Assembly (NCBI GenBank): GCA_027459605.1
Contig: DAIDHR010000001.1
Coordinates: forward strand, 22,007-86,006
Reading direction: 5' to 3'
DNA length: 64,000 nucleotides
Source: Alphaproteobacteria bacterium
Lineage (GTDB): Bacteria; Pseudomonadota; Alphaproteobacteria; UBA9655
Made by a program: the position numbers and the translations under genes. This document shows positions 27,455 to 35,595 of this stretch, piece by piece. The notes under the pieces were generated by a model. The model searched no databases. It was given only the letters and a program-made list of their open reading frames with translations, and was not told the origin of the DNA. Each line of letters starts with the position of its first letter. The stretch's first letter is position 1.

Positions 27455-27546
27455 CTGGGGGACATCTTTGCGAAGAGGGAGCCATGAAAATCCTGGATTC
27501 CTTTTTGCGCGATGGACATAGAAAACCCATTCCCACTCTGTATTTC

Positions 27547-28308
27547 TTATTCTAAAAACTGCTCTCTTAAAATTCGCTCTTCAAGATTATGGTCATGATC
27601 AAAGAGAAGAGTTACGGAATGGTCTTTTGTTTGGCAGACAGAAACGAGACTCACATTACGAACTTCTGTAAAATCAGCAACGGCGCTAACGGGGCGTTTT
27701 TTAGGCTCGAGAATGGTAAATGTAATATGAGCCCTCTCAGGGAGAAGGGCTCCTTTCCATCGTCGTGGACGGAAGGCACTAATCGGGGTTAAGGCGAGTA
27801 AAGGAGCTTCAAGTGGAATGATTGGGCCGTGGGCTGAAAGATTATAGGCCGTACTTCCTGCAGGGGTAGCCACCAGAATTCCATCGCATACAAGCTCATG
27901 GAGACGGATGACGCCATCTATTGAAATCTGAATTTTAGCTGCTTGGCGTGTTTCCCTCAGCAAAGAAACCTCGTTAAACGCAAGCGCTTTTGTGGAAGGT
28001 CCACCATTTTCTTCAATCGTCATCTCAAGAGGGTAAAGAGGTGTTGGCTTGGCTTTCTCTAAACGATTTATGAGATCCTGGGGTGAAAATTCATTCATCA
28101 AAAACCCTATGCTGCCACAATGAATGCCATAAAGGGGGATATTTGAGTCAAGATGGAAATGCATGGTTTCAAGCATGAATCCATCTCCACCAAGGGCAAC
28201 AATAACATCCGCTTCTTCTGGCCCGACGGAAGGATATAAGGCCTCAAGTGTTCCTTTGGCCTGAAGTGCTTCGGGGCTGGATGACGACATAAAGGCAATT
28301 TTAGGCAT
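27547..28308 (-). CDS. nadK: NAD kinase
   Basis: Phosphorylates NAD+ to NADP+ (253 aa, normal for the alphaproteobacterial form). The diagnostic [11 protein letters not shown] (about residues 40-50), [11 protein letters not shown], the NEV motif ([10 protein letters not shown]) and the substrate loop [22 protein letters not shown] are intact. It supplies the NADP pool used by the transhydrogenase and by trxB. It stands alone on the minus strand. Confidence 0.94.
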   Translation of the reverse strand: MPKIAFMSSSSPEALQAKGTLEALYPSVGPEEADVIVALGGDGFMLETMHFHLDSNIPLYGIHCGSIGFLMNEFSPQDLINRLEKAKPTPLYPLEMTIEENGGPSTKALAFNEVSLLRETRQAAKIQISIDGVIRLHELVCDGILVATPAGSTAYNLSAHGPIIPLEAPLLALTPISAFRPRRWKGALLPERAHITFTILEPKKRPVSAVADFTEVRNVSLVSVCQTKDHSVTLLFDHDHNLEERILREQFLE

Positions 28309-28608
28309 TTTTAATACTCTCCCTATTCCCCATAGGAATAATTTAGATTATTTACAATCTTGGGCAAGAAATCAACTTTAGTTCCTTGCCATCTGACAAA
28401 TTTTATTTTCGCTCCTTTTTAACCCACGGAGTCATCCCTGCGAAGGTGGGGATCTAGCCCAATAAAAAGGTCCCTTCACCTGTATTTCCTACTATCGTCA
28501 TGAAGTTGGTTGATATTGTAGAATTTTGTATAAAATCTTAAATGGACGAGAAAAAATCGGACTTGTATTTAATCGTTTTGAAATGGCCAAAAAAATTTGC
28601 AATAAATC

Positions 28609-28637
28609 TTGACAATTTTCTTCATTCTTGGTATCTC
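28609..28637 (+). promoter_or_regulatory. Promoter candidate for the 28707 gene
   Basis: Consensus -35 TTGACA (28609-28614), 17-bp spacer and weak -10 TATCTC (28632-28637). A perfect 10-bp inverted repeat begins 11 bp later, where a repressor could block the start of transcription. Confidence 0.5.
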
Positions 28638-28648
28638 TAAGATAACAG

Positions 28649-28675
28649 GTTTTATCATGTCTGATATGATAAAAC
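28649..28675. promoter_or_regulatory. Perfect inverted repeat, operator candidate
   Basis: GTTTTATCAT, seven bases, ATGATAAAAC. It sits between the promoter candidate and the ribosome site of the 28707 gene, whose product looks DNA-binding. Autoregulation is plausible but unproven. Confidence 0.5.
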
Positions 28676-28706
28676 TAAATGGCTCGAATCAAAAAGGGAG
28701 GGATAC

Positions 28707-29390
28707 GTGCCGAAAGTACTTATAAAGCCGCGCTGGCAAGCGTGGGAAAATACATGCCTTATAAAGGCCTATGATTCAAATATTCAGCTCAAAATTATCG
28801 CTCTTGCTTTAGGGAGGACGATGACCTCCATCAGCAAAAAAATAAGAGAGCTTGGTCTTCGGACAGAAGCAGAAACGCGAGGTCGTATCAGGGGGAAGAA
28901 AAACCATGCACCGTGGTTTGAAAAAAGTCCACTGGATTTGAAAAAAATGAATGAAATACTAACCTCATTTGCGCCTATCCGCTTTCGCCAAAAAGGAGAG
29001 CTTGCCTTAAAGGAAAACAATTGGACATTTTCAAAGCCTCTAAGGCTTCCTGATGTCAACGATGGAACTGAAATTTGTCGAATTGAACAAAGGGCCAGCC
29101 CTTATTCTTTTTCCTCTCCATCAGATTACATTCTCTCAAAGGACCATGTTGCACCAAGGGAGAAGAAAGAAAGGCTTTTCGGAGATCCATTTTATGTACC
29201 CCTCCATCATGTGCAGGAGTGGGCACTCTCGGAAGGATTTCACTTGGTAAAAGAGGAGCTGCGAAGACAAGGCGTTTCCTTTTGGAAGGAAGGCAAATAT
29301 TTTTCAAGAACTCAACTTCTTGTCTATATAAATCGCATTCGCTTTGAGCGGAAGCTTCAGCCGTTAGCCGTTGAAGAGGATAATTTGTAA
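28707..29390 (+). CDS. Putative DNA-binding protein, orphan
   Basis: 227 aa from a GTG start preceded by AAGGGAGGGA. No named family recognised. The first 60 residues look like a helix-turn-helix of the SANT/homeodomain-like kind: W-x2-WE, a hydrophobic helix (IQLKIIALALGRTMTSISKKI) and a basic stretch (RGRIRGKKNH). The middle is less ordered. The C-terminal 55 residues (EWALSEGFHLVKEELRRQG … LLVYINRIRFERKLQPLAV) look helical and conserved. Cytoplasmic. A palindrome just upstream could be its own binding site. A regulator or nucleoid protein is an inference. Confidence 0.65.
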   Translation: MPKVLIKPRWQAWENTCLIKAYDSNIQLKIIALALGRTMTSISKKIRELGLRTEAETRGRIRGKKNHAPWFEKSPLDLKKMNEILTSFAPIRFRQKGELALKENNWTFSKPLRLPDVNDGTEICRIEQRASPYSFSSPSDYILSKDHVAPREKKERLFGDPFYVPLHHVQEWALSEGFHLVKEELRRQGVSFWKEGKYFSRTQLLVYINRIRFERKLQPLAVEEDNL

Positions 29391-29490
29391 GCATAATGGG
29401 TTGTTAAGATTTTATTAAATAAAATTATGGAAATTAGTTAGATAAGAAAAATTTAAAAAATGCAAAACAGATAACAGAAGGAAAGAAAGT

Positions 29491-29820
29491 ATGACAAAAA
29501 AAGTTCTTCAAAATTCCCTTTATGGGCTTTCATTTTTATTTGTGGTGGGAATTTCCCCTGCCCAGAGTGCGAACCCTCGTGAAGGAGAAGCTCTTAAGGT
29601 AGCGGAGGAGAAAGGGAGCCTTGGCGGTAAAAGCAACATCGAAATCTGCTACGATAACTGCAGACAACATGAGGGCGAAATTTCTGCGCTATGTGCGAAG
29701 GATAGTGGTCACAAGAGAGAGAGGTGCTTTTTCTATCTTGTACAAGTGGTTGATAAGTGCCTTCATGCTTGCCGCATGCCGAAAGGAACTCCGGAGACTG
29801 AATTAGAAAACGCTCCTTGA
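29491..29820 (+). CDS. Small secreted cysteine-containing protein
   Basis: 109 aa with a signal peptide (1-26, ending AQSA) and six cysteines in the mature part, spaced CxxxC (ICYDNC), C, C, CxxxC (KCLHAC). This resembles a twin CX3C-type helical hairpin, though the spacing is not that of a known family. The ribosome site is AAGGAAAG. It precedes the isc operon promoter, but no cotranscription is implied. Confidence 0.7.
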   Translation: MTKKVLQNSLYGLSFLFVVGISPAQSANPREGEALKVAEEKGSLGGKSNIEICYDNCRQHEGEISALCAKDSGHKRERCFFYLVQVVDKCLHACRMPKGTPETELENAP

Positions 29821-29842
29821 TCCCTTCCGCTTTGTTATAAAG

Positions 29843-29867
29843 ATACTTGACTAAATTAGTCAGGAAT
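29843..29867 (+). promoter_or_regulatory. IscR type 1 binding site over the isc promoter
   Basis: A 25-bp site matching the E. coli type 1 IscR consensus at all but one position by my count; its core is GACTAAATTAGTC. It overlaps a -35 box TTGACT (29847-29852), with a -10 TACAAC 17 bp later (29870-29875). In E. coli the [2Fe-2S] form of IscR binds such sites to repress the isc operon. Autoregulation here is therefore strongly suggested. Confidence 0.82.
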
Positions 29868-29872
29868 CATAC

Positions 29873-29912
29873 AACTAAATTCAGGTATTGTGAACTAAAC
29901 CCAGGTTATTCG
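29873..29912 (+). repeat. Imperfect 20-bp direct repeat in the isc leader
   Basis: Two adjacent 20-bp copies, both beginning AACTAAA and containing CAGGT. A related sequence lies after hscA at 35555-35578, so this motif borders the isc operon on both sides. Confidence 0.6.
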
Positions 29913-30014
29913 TTGAGGATGATGGTTTAGGCCCTCATTGCCGGGATCGTAAGCGACGAAGCGGATTTCTTATCTAAAAGTCAGGTTACATGGCAATAAG
30001 ACACTGGAGATTAA

Positions 30015-30428
30015 GTGAAACTTGGCACAAAAGGTAGATATGCGGTAATGGCGCTTGTGGATCTTGCCTATTATGGCCAGGGCAAACCGGTCGCATTAAC
30101 AGAAATTGCCGAGCGACAGGCATTACCAATAACCTATCTAGAACAGCTTTTTGTAAAACTTCGTCAAAAGGGGTTTGTGGCAAGCACGCGAGGACAGCAA
30201 GGGGGCTATACCCTGGCTCGTGAGCCTCAATCAATCCGGATTGCTGAAATTTTGGAAGCGATTGGTGAATCTCTCGAGACAACACGCTGCCGCAAGGAGG
30301 CCTCCACGGGATGTCTTGGAACAAAAGGACATTGTTTAACCCATAACCTATGGGCAGGGCTCAGGCGTCAGATGCATCAGTATTTAGATGGCATTTCCTT
30401 AGCCGATGTATGCCAAAGAGGGCTTTAA
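30015..30428 (+). CDS. iscR: Iron-sulfur cluster regulator IscR
   Basis: Rrf2-family winged-helix regulator (137 aa) that senses cluster supply. The N-terminus MKLGTKGRYAVMALVDLA and the recognition region ITYLEQLFVKLRQKGFVAS…GGYTLAR are typical. Three cysteines for the [2Fe-2S] cluster are present (TRC-x7-C-x6-C; E. coli spacing is x5-x5, so slightly longer here). The start is GTG at 30015, 6 nt after a GGAG. The stop overlaps the next start as TAATG. The type 1 box upstream supports autoregulation. Confidence 0.94.
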   Translation: MKLGTKGRYAVMALVDLAYYGQGKPVALTEIAERQALPITYLEQLFVKLRQKGFVASTRGQQGGYTLAREPQSIRIAEILEAIGESLETTRCRKEASTGCLGTKGHCLTHNLWAGLRRQMHQYLDGISLADVCQRGL

Positions 30429-31519
30429 TGGTTTATTTGGATTATAATGCTTCTGTTCCCTTAAGGCCATGCGCAAAAGAAGCTATGATGGCAGCTTTTG
30501 CGTACGAAGGAAACGCCTCATCCCCACATAAGGTGGGGCGAAAGCTGCGCGCTATGATAGATGGGGCGCGGAAAAACATGTTAGGAAGACTGGGGGCAAA
30601 ACGTATTATCTTTACAAGTGGGGGAACGGAAGCCAACGCTCTTGTCCTTTCAAACTTCGGCGATAGACCTGTTCTTGTTTCTACCATTGAACATGATTCA
30701 GTCTTGAAAGGGGCCGTGGCGCCTACATATGTACCGGTAAAGGAAGATGGCCGGCTTGATCTCGAAGTTCTTGAGAAGGCCCTTTTATCCTTTGACAAGC
30801 CTGGACTTTTGTCACTCATGCTTGTGAACAACGAAACAGGGGTCATTCAACCCCTTCAAGAGGCAACTTTCCTTGCTCATGCTAAAGGCTGGAAGGTTCA
30901 TACAGATGCAAGTCAAGCCTTAGGGCGTATTCCCCTTTCATTTGAGGATCTTGGGGTTGATATGATGACCCTTTCCGCTCATAAGTGTGGAGGCCCTGTA
31001 GGGGTTGGAGCTTTAGTTCTAAAAGAAGATTTACATTTGCAGCCTTTGATTCGGGGAGGAGGGCAAGAATATGGAATGCGCTCGGGCACTCTCTCCACGC
31101 CACTCGTTCTTGGATTTGAAGCTGCTGTAAGCGAAGCCTTACAGGAAGAAACTCATGCTTCAAAACGACTCCGGGAGTTTCAACAAAAAATTGAGGCAGC
31201 TTTGCCTCAAGCCATTATATATGGGAAAGGGGCTCCCCGAGTCAGCCATGTAATCTGCCTTGGCATGCCTGGTATTCCGGCCGACCTGCAACTTATGTCT
31301 TTTGATTTAAAGGGAGTCGCCATAAGCGCAGGGGCTGCCTGTTCTTCAGGAAAAATGAAGGATTCACATGTTCTGGAGGCTATGGGGGTTTCTCCCCAGG
31401 ATTCCCGATGTGCAATCCGCCTAAGCATGGGCTGGAAAACAACCGAGAATGACGTCATAGCCTTTATCCAAGCTTGGAAGGAAATTTGTGAAAAACAAAG
31501 CCTAAAGGAGGCCTCTTGA
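30428..31519 (+). CDS. Cysteine desulfurase paralogue (NifS/IscS-like)
   Basis: PLP-dependent class V aminotransferase (363 aa) that takes sulfur from cysteine. The start at 30428 overlaps the iscR stop and gives the family N-terminus [13 protein letters not shown]. The PLP lysine is in [11 protein letters not shown], and the catalytic cysteine is in the loop [11 protein letters not shown]. It is shorter and more diverged than the next gene. Two desulfurase genes in tandem at this place are known from Rickettsia-like bacteria. Its separate role is not established. iscS starts directly at its stop (TGATG). Confidence 0.9.
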   Translation: MVYLDYNASVPLRPCAKEAMMAAFAYEGNASSPHKVGRKLRAMIDGARKNMLGRLGAKRIIFTSGGTEANALVLSNFGDRPVLVSTIEHDSVLKGAVAPTYVPVKEDGRLDLEVLEKALLSFDKPGLLSLMLVNNETGVIQPLQEATFLAHAKGWKVHTDASQALGRIPLSFEDLGVDMMTLSAHKCGGPVGVGALVLKEDLHLQPLIRGGGQEYGMRSGTLSTPLVLGFEAAVSEALQEETHASKRLREFQQKIEAALPQAIIYGKGAPRVSHVICLGMPGIPADLQLMSFDLKGVAISAGAACSSGKMKDSHVLEAMGVSPQDSRCAIRLSMGWKTTENDVIAFIQAWKEICEKQSLKEAS

Positions 31520-32733
31520 TGGTAACTCGGCCCATATATTTAGATTATCAATCAACAACTCCCTGTGATCCGCGCGTACTGGAGGCAATGCTCCCTTATT
31601 TTACAATCGATTTTGGAAACCCACATTCCCGGAGCCATTTCTATGGATGGCAAGCGGAAGAAGCTGTGGAGCAAGCACGAGCTCAAGTCGCACGCATTCT
31701 GAATGCTGATCCAAAAGAGGTAATTTTTACAAGTGGAGCAACCGAGTCCAATAACCTTGCCATAAAGGGAGTGGCTCATTTTTATAAAGCTCATAAGGAT
31801 CATATCATCACTTGTATGACAGAACATAAATGTGTCCTCGACAGCTGTCGGCATTTGGAACAGGGTGGGTTTAAAGTTACTTATTTGCCAGTTAGGCCCA
31901 ATGGTCTTATTGATTTGAACAAACTGAGAGAAGCCATTACGGAGCGGACAGGGCTTGTTTCTATCATGGCTGTGAACAATGAAATTGGCATCATCCAACC
32001 CCTTGAAGAGATAGGAAAAATTTGCCGGGAAAAGGGAGTTTTCTTCCATACGGATGCTGCGCAAGCCGTGGGAAAAATCCCCATTGATGTAGAGGCCATG
32101 AATATTGATCTCCTCAGCCTTTCAAGCCACAAAATTTATGGGCCAAAAGGCGTCGGAGCTCTTTATGTACGCCGTAAACCCCGAGTTCGCTTGACAGCTC
32201 TGATTAATGGGGGAGGACAAGAAAGAGGAATGCGTTCAGGCACTCTCTCCACACCTCTTTGTGTGGGGCTGGGGAAGGCATGCGAAATTGCAGGCGAAGA
32301 AATGCTCTCTGAATACAAACGCCTTACAGCTTTGCGCAACCGGTTTTACAGCACCCTTCAAGCCGAACTTGAGGAAATTTATCTGAATGGTGATTTAGAA
32401 AAACGCATTCCGGGTAACTTGAATATTAGCTTTTCCCACGTTGAAGGGGAGGGACTCATTATGGGGATTAAGGAAATCGCGGTTTCATCGGGGTCCGCCT
32501 GTACCTCAGCATCCCTTGAGCCTTCCTATGTTTTGCGAGCTTTGGGGGTCGAGGAGGAAATGGCCCATACCTCATTACGCATCGGGTTCGGGCGCTTTAC
32601 AACAGAAGAAGACGTCGACACAGCTGCCCAGAAAATTATAAAAGAAGTTAAGCGACTTAGGGAGATGAGCCCCTTGTGGGAGATGGCCCGCCAAGGGATT
32701 GATTTAAAGTCCATTGAATGGGCTGAACATTAA
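31519..32733 (+). CDS. iscS: Cysteine desulfurase IscS
   Basis: Housekeeping cysteine desulfurase (404 aa) giving sulfur to IscU and to tRNA thiolation. The PLP lysine is in [15 protein letters not shown], the catalytic Cys is in [21 protein letters not shown], and the C-terminus [11 protein letters not shown] is the IscS tail that contacts IscU. The ATG at 31519 has AAGGAGG 7 nt upstream; a TTG one codon earlier is unlikely. iscU follows 15 bp downstream. Confidence 0.96.
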   Translation: MVTRPIYLDYQSTTPCDPRVLEAMLPYFTIDFGNPHSRSHFYGWQAEEAVEQARAQVARILNADPKEVIFTSGATESNNLAIKGVAHFYKAHKDHIITCMTEHKCVLDSCRHLEQGGFKVTYLPVRPNGLIDLNKLREAITERTGLVSIMAVNNEIGIIQPLEEIGKICREKGVFFHTDAAQAVGKIPIDVEAMNIDLLSLSSHKIYGPKGVGALYVRRKPRVRLTALINGGGQERGMRSGTLSTPLCVGLGKACEIAGEEMLSEYKRLTALRNRFYSTLQAELEEIYLNGDLEKRIPGNLNISFSHVEGEGLIMGIKEIAVSSGSACTSASLEPSYVLRALGVEEEMAHTSLRIGFGRFTTEEDVDTAAQKIIKEVKRLREMSPLWEMARQGIDLKSIEWAEH

Positions 32734-32748
32734 GGTTAGGAAAACGAC

Positions 32749-33135
32749 ATGGCTTATTCACAGAAAGTTATAGATCATTATGAAAATCCTCGAAATGTAG
32801 GAAGTCTTGATCCCAAGGAAGAAAATGTTGGGACGGGCCTTGTGGGAGCTCCTGCTTGTGGAGATGTCATGAAGCTCCAGATTAAGGTAAATGACAAAGG
32901 TGTTATTGAGGATGCCAAATTTAAAACATTCGGGTGTGGTTCAGCCATCGCCTCAAGCTCCCTTGTAACCGAATGGATTAAGGGGAAGACGTTGGAGGAA
33001 GCTGGGGCGATTAAGAACACTGAAATTGCCCAGCATTTGTCGCTGCCTCCCGTCAAAATTCACTGCTCAATGTTGGCGGAAGATGCCATTAGAGCCGCAA
33101 TTCGTGATTATAAAGAAAAGAATCGAGCAGGCTGA
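32749..33135 (+). CDS. iscU: Iron-sulfur cluster scaffold IscU
   Basis: Scaffold on which [2Fe-2S] clusters are built (128 aa). The three ligand cysteines are in APACGDVM (with the conserved Asp), FGCGSAIASSS and KIHCSML. The chaperone-recognition motif LPPVK precedes the third cysteine. It overlaps iscA by one base (TGATG). Confidence 0.97.
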   Translation: MAYSQKVIDHYENPRNVGSLDPKEENVGTGLVGAPACGDVMKLQIKVNDKGVIEDAKFKTFGCGSAIASSSLVTEWIKGKTLEEAGAIKNTEIAQHLSLPPVKIHCSMLAEDAIRAAIRDYKEKNRAG

Positions 33136-33467
33136 TGGCCCCAGTCTTAACCCTTACAGAATCAGCAGCGTTACGTGTTAAAGCACTTTTGGAGAATAGA
33201 GGAAAGCCCTCCGTTGGCATTCGCATTGGTATACGCTCCAAAGGGTGCTCGGGGCTTTCTTATACCCTTGAGTTTGCAGATGAAACGGGACCTTATGATG
33301 AGGTGATCGAGGCTCATGGGATAAAAGTATTAATCGATCCAAAAGCTATTATGTTTCTGATTGGCTCCGAAATGGATTTTACTGACGATAAGCTTTCCTC
33401 AGGATTTGTGTTTAAAAATCCCAATGAAAAGGGGAAGTGTGGTTGTGGAGAATCTTTCCATGTTTGA
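33135..33467 (+). CDS. iscA: Iron-sulfur assembly protein IscA
   Basis: A-type carrier (110 aa) that delivers iron or clusters to targets. The three conserved cysteines are in KGCSGLSY and in the C-terminal CGCGESFHV. Length and motifs are standard. Its end overlaps the hscB start at 33460. Confidence 0.95.
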   Translation: MAPVLTLTESAALRVKALLENRGKPSVGIRIGIRSKGCSGLSYTLEFADETGPYDEVIEAHGIKVLIDPKAIMFLIGSEMDFTDDKLSSGFVFKNPNEKGKCGCGESFHV

Positions 33468-33936
33468 TCCCTTTGAGATTTTAGGGCTTCCAAGGAGCTT
33501 TTTCCTTGACATGAAGGTCCTTGAGAAACGCTATTTTGAAGAGCAAAAGAAAGTCCACCCAGATCGGTTTGCCCTTGAAGAAAGTGCGGAAAAAGCAAGA
33601 GCTTTAAGATCCTCAACACACCTGAACCAAGCTTATCTTCTTTTAAAGGATCCTCTCCAAAGGGCGGGCTATTTATTGAAGGCGGCTAGTATTCATCCCC
33701 TTTCTCATGATCCTGAAACCTTAACCAAAGTAATGGATTGGAATGAACGCTTGGAAGAAGGGGATAATGTGAGCCAAGAGCTGGCTAAGGAAGAAGACTT
33801 TCTGTTTAATGAACTGGAAGATGCTTTTAAATCAAATGAGTATGAAAAAGCGAACATCGCCCTCTATCGGATAACGTACGTAAAAAAATTACTCAAGGAC
33901 GTTTACGCTAAGGCGAAGGGTAGAGGGGCTATTTGA
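33460..33936 (+). CDS. hscB: Co-chaperone HscB
   Basis: J-domain protein (158 aa) that brings IscU to HscA. The N-terminus MFDPFEILGLPRSFFLD and the HPDRF motif (HPD at about residues 31-33) identify the J domain; a C-terminal helical bundle follows. I place the start at the ATG at 33460, 9 nt after GGAG. Upstream in-frame starts would add residues translated from within iscA. hscA follows with its start just beyond the stop. Confidence 0.92.
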   Translation: MFDPFEILGLPRSFFLDMKVLEKRYFEEQKKVHPDRFALEESAEKARALRSSTHLNQAYLLLKDPLQRAGYLLKAASIHPLSHDPETLTKVMDWNERLEEGDNVSQELAKEEDFLFNELEDAFKSNEYEKANIALYRITYVKKLLKDVYAKAKGRGAI

Positions 33937-33950
33937 CCTTTGGTGAGAAA

Positions 33951-35486
33951 ATGACGAAGACGATCCTCTTGCAACTTGTTGAACCCGGCCAAACTCCCAA
34001 TCCTCATACCAATCCTCCTGGCATCGTTGTTGGTATAGACTTGGGCACAACTCACTCTGTACTTGCAGCTGTTCTTGAAGGAAAGCCGCGTGTTCTTGAA
34101 ATTGAGGGGGAGGGGCCACTTGTCCCTTCAACACTTAAGGCGAGCACTACCGGACTAAAGGTCGGTGAAACACAGGGTGATATCTTAAGCTCAACAAAAA
34201 GGCTCATGGGGCGGGGGCCAGAAGATCCTATTTGCTCTCAATTCCCTCACCTGGTTGCAGGGCAGGGGGTTCGACTTAAGTTGGCAGATTATGGGCTAAC
34301 GCCCGTTGAAGTGGCAAGCCACATTTTATCTCACCTCCGAGAGAAAGCCGAAAAGTTCTTTGAACTGCCCGTAGAAGCAGCCGTCATTACCGTTCCAGCT
34401 TACTTTGATGAAGCAGCCCGAATTGCAACAAAGCAAGCCTCAGCCCTTGCTGGCATAAAAGTCTTGCGCCTCATCAATGAGCCGACAGCAGCTGCCCTCG
34501 CCTATGGCCTTGAAAAAGGAATTGGGGGTGTTTATGCCGTTTATGATTTTGGTGGCGGAACCTTTGACCTTTCTCTGTTGAAGCTTGAAGGAGGGGTCTT
34601 CCAGGTTCTTGGGACAGGGGGAGATTTAAACTTAGGGGGAGATGATATTGACCACGCCTTAGCAGATTTTCTCAAAACCAAGGATATAAGAAGAGCTCGC
34701 TTTCTTAAGGAAAAATTGACCGACCATGATTCCTTTGATGGGGTAATCCGAGAGGATCTAGAAGCCATCGTCACGCCGTTTATTACAAAAACTCTTCGTA
34801 TAACAGATGAGGTATTGAGGAATGCTGAGCTTACTCCTCGAGACGTAGAAGGGGTCGTTCTTGTAGGAGGAATGACCCGGATGCCTATGGTACGCCGCGA
34901 AGTTGAAGCCTTTTTTAAGAAAACTCCCTTATCTGATATTGATCCTGACCAAGCAGTTGCCTTAGGGGCCGCACTTTCAGCTCATGGACTTCAGTATGGT
35001 TCGGATATCCTTCTTTTAGATGTAACTCCCCTGTCCTTAGGTCTAGAAACCATGGGTGGGCTTGTAGAGAAAATTATTCCGCGCAACACACCCCTTCCTG
35101 CGCTGGCCTCTCAAGAGTTTACAACTTACCAAGACGGGCAAGGGGGCATGGTCATTCACGTAGTTCAGGGTGAGCGAGAGTTTGTGCAAGATTGCAGGTC
35201 TCTTGCGAGATTTGAGCTTAAAGGCCTTCCCTCGCTTCCTGCAGGAGCTGCGCGCGTTCGCGTTGACTTTGCCGTGGATGCTGAAGGACTTTTAACCGTT
35301 TCAGCATTTGAGAAGACAACAGGGCTTTTTCAACATGTTGAAGTTCACCCAACTTATGGGCTCGACCAAAAAGCTCTCTCGGAAATGATTCTTGAGAGTC
35401 AAAAGCATGGAAAAGAAGATATCCTAAAACGCTTGCAAGTAGAGGAAGGCAGGAAGGAAAATGTCCAACCACCATCCGACAGGTAG
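33951..35486 (+). CDS. hscA: Hsp70-type chaperone HscA, short form lacking most of the lid
   Basis: Specialised Hsp70 (511 aa) releasing clusters from IscU. The nucleotide-binding domain (VVGIDLGTTHSVLAAV, YDFGGGTFDLS, VLVGGMTRMPMVR) and substrate-binding beta domain (LLLDVTPLSLGLETMGG, IPRNTPLP, QGEREFVQDCRSLARFEL) are complete. E. coli HscA is about 616 aa; this one ends just after the first lid helix (LSEMILESQKHGKEDI), so about 90-100 residues of lid are missing, and the nucleotide-domain segment after NLGGDDIDHAL is also shortened. ATG 33951 follows GGTGAG. The usual fdx gene does not follow; the next gene is a convergent phage terminase. Confidence 0.92.
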   Translation: MTKTILLQLVEPGQTPNPHTNPPGIVVGIDLGTTHSVLAAVLEGKPRVLEIEGEGPLVPSTLKASTTGLKVGETQGDILSSTKRLMGRGPEDPICSQFPHLVAGQGVRLKLADYGLTPVEVASHILSHLREKAEKFFELPVEAAVITVPAYFDEAARIATKQASALAGIKVLRLINEPTAAALAYGLEKGIGGVYAVYDFGGGTFDLSLLKLEGGVFQVLGTGGDLNLGGDDIDHALADFLKTKDIRRARFLKEKLTDHDSFDGVIREDLEAIVTPFITKTLRITDEVLRNAELTPRDVEGVVLVGGMTRMPMVRREVEAFFKKTPLSDIDPDQAVALGAALSAHGLQYGSDILLLDVTPLSLGLETMGGLVEKIIPRNTPLPALASQEFTTYQDGQGGMVIHVVQGEREFVQDCRSLARFELKGLPSLPAGAARVRVDFAVDAEGLLTVSAFEKTTGLFQHVEVHPTYGLDQKALSEMILESQKHGKEDILKRLQVEEGRKENVQPPSDR

Positions 35487-35554
35487 AACTGAAAGCCAGT
35501 CTTTATATGGCATCCGTTTCTAATGACATATAATATACACCACTCCTTAATGGG

Positions 35555-35578
35555 ACTAAACACCCAGGTTTTGTGAAC
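35555..35578 (+). repeat. Copy of the isc-leader repeat after hscA
   Basis: Begins ACTAAA and ends CCAGGTTTTGTGAAC, resembling the direct repeats at 29873-29912 in the same orientation. It lies between hscA and the terminase gene. Confidence 0.5.
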
Positions 35579-35595
35579 AAATTTTCTCCTGAGTG

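Larger units (their letters stand above)
28309..28706. other. Intergenic region with a repeat copy and a promoter
   Basis: 398 bp between divergent genes. It contains a copy of the palindromic repeat core at 28431-28457 (TCATCCCTGCGAAGGTGGGG), a promoter-like TTGACA at 28609 and a perfect inverted repeat at 28649-28675. No coding frame is supported. Confidence 0.6.

Noticed and set aside
27441..28457. Palindromic TCATCCC..GCGAAGG copies as a CRISPR array
   Set aside because: Copies are dispersed through the window, palindromic and not regularly spaced. No cas gene is present.
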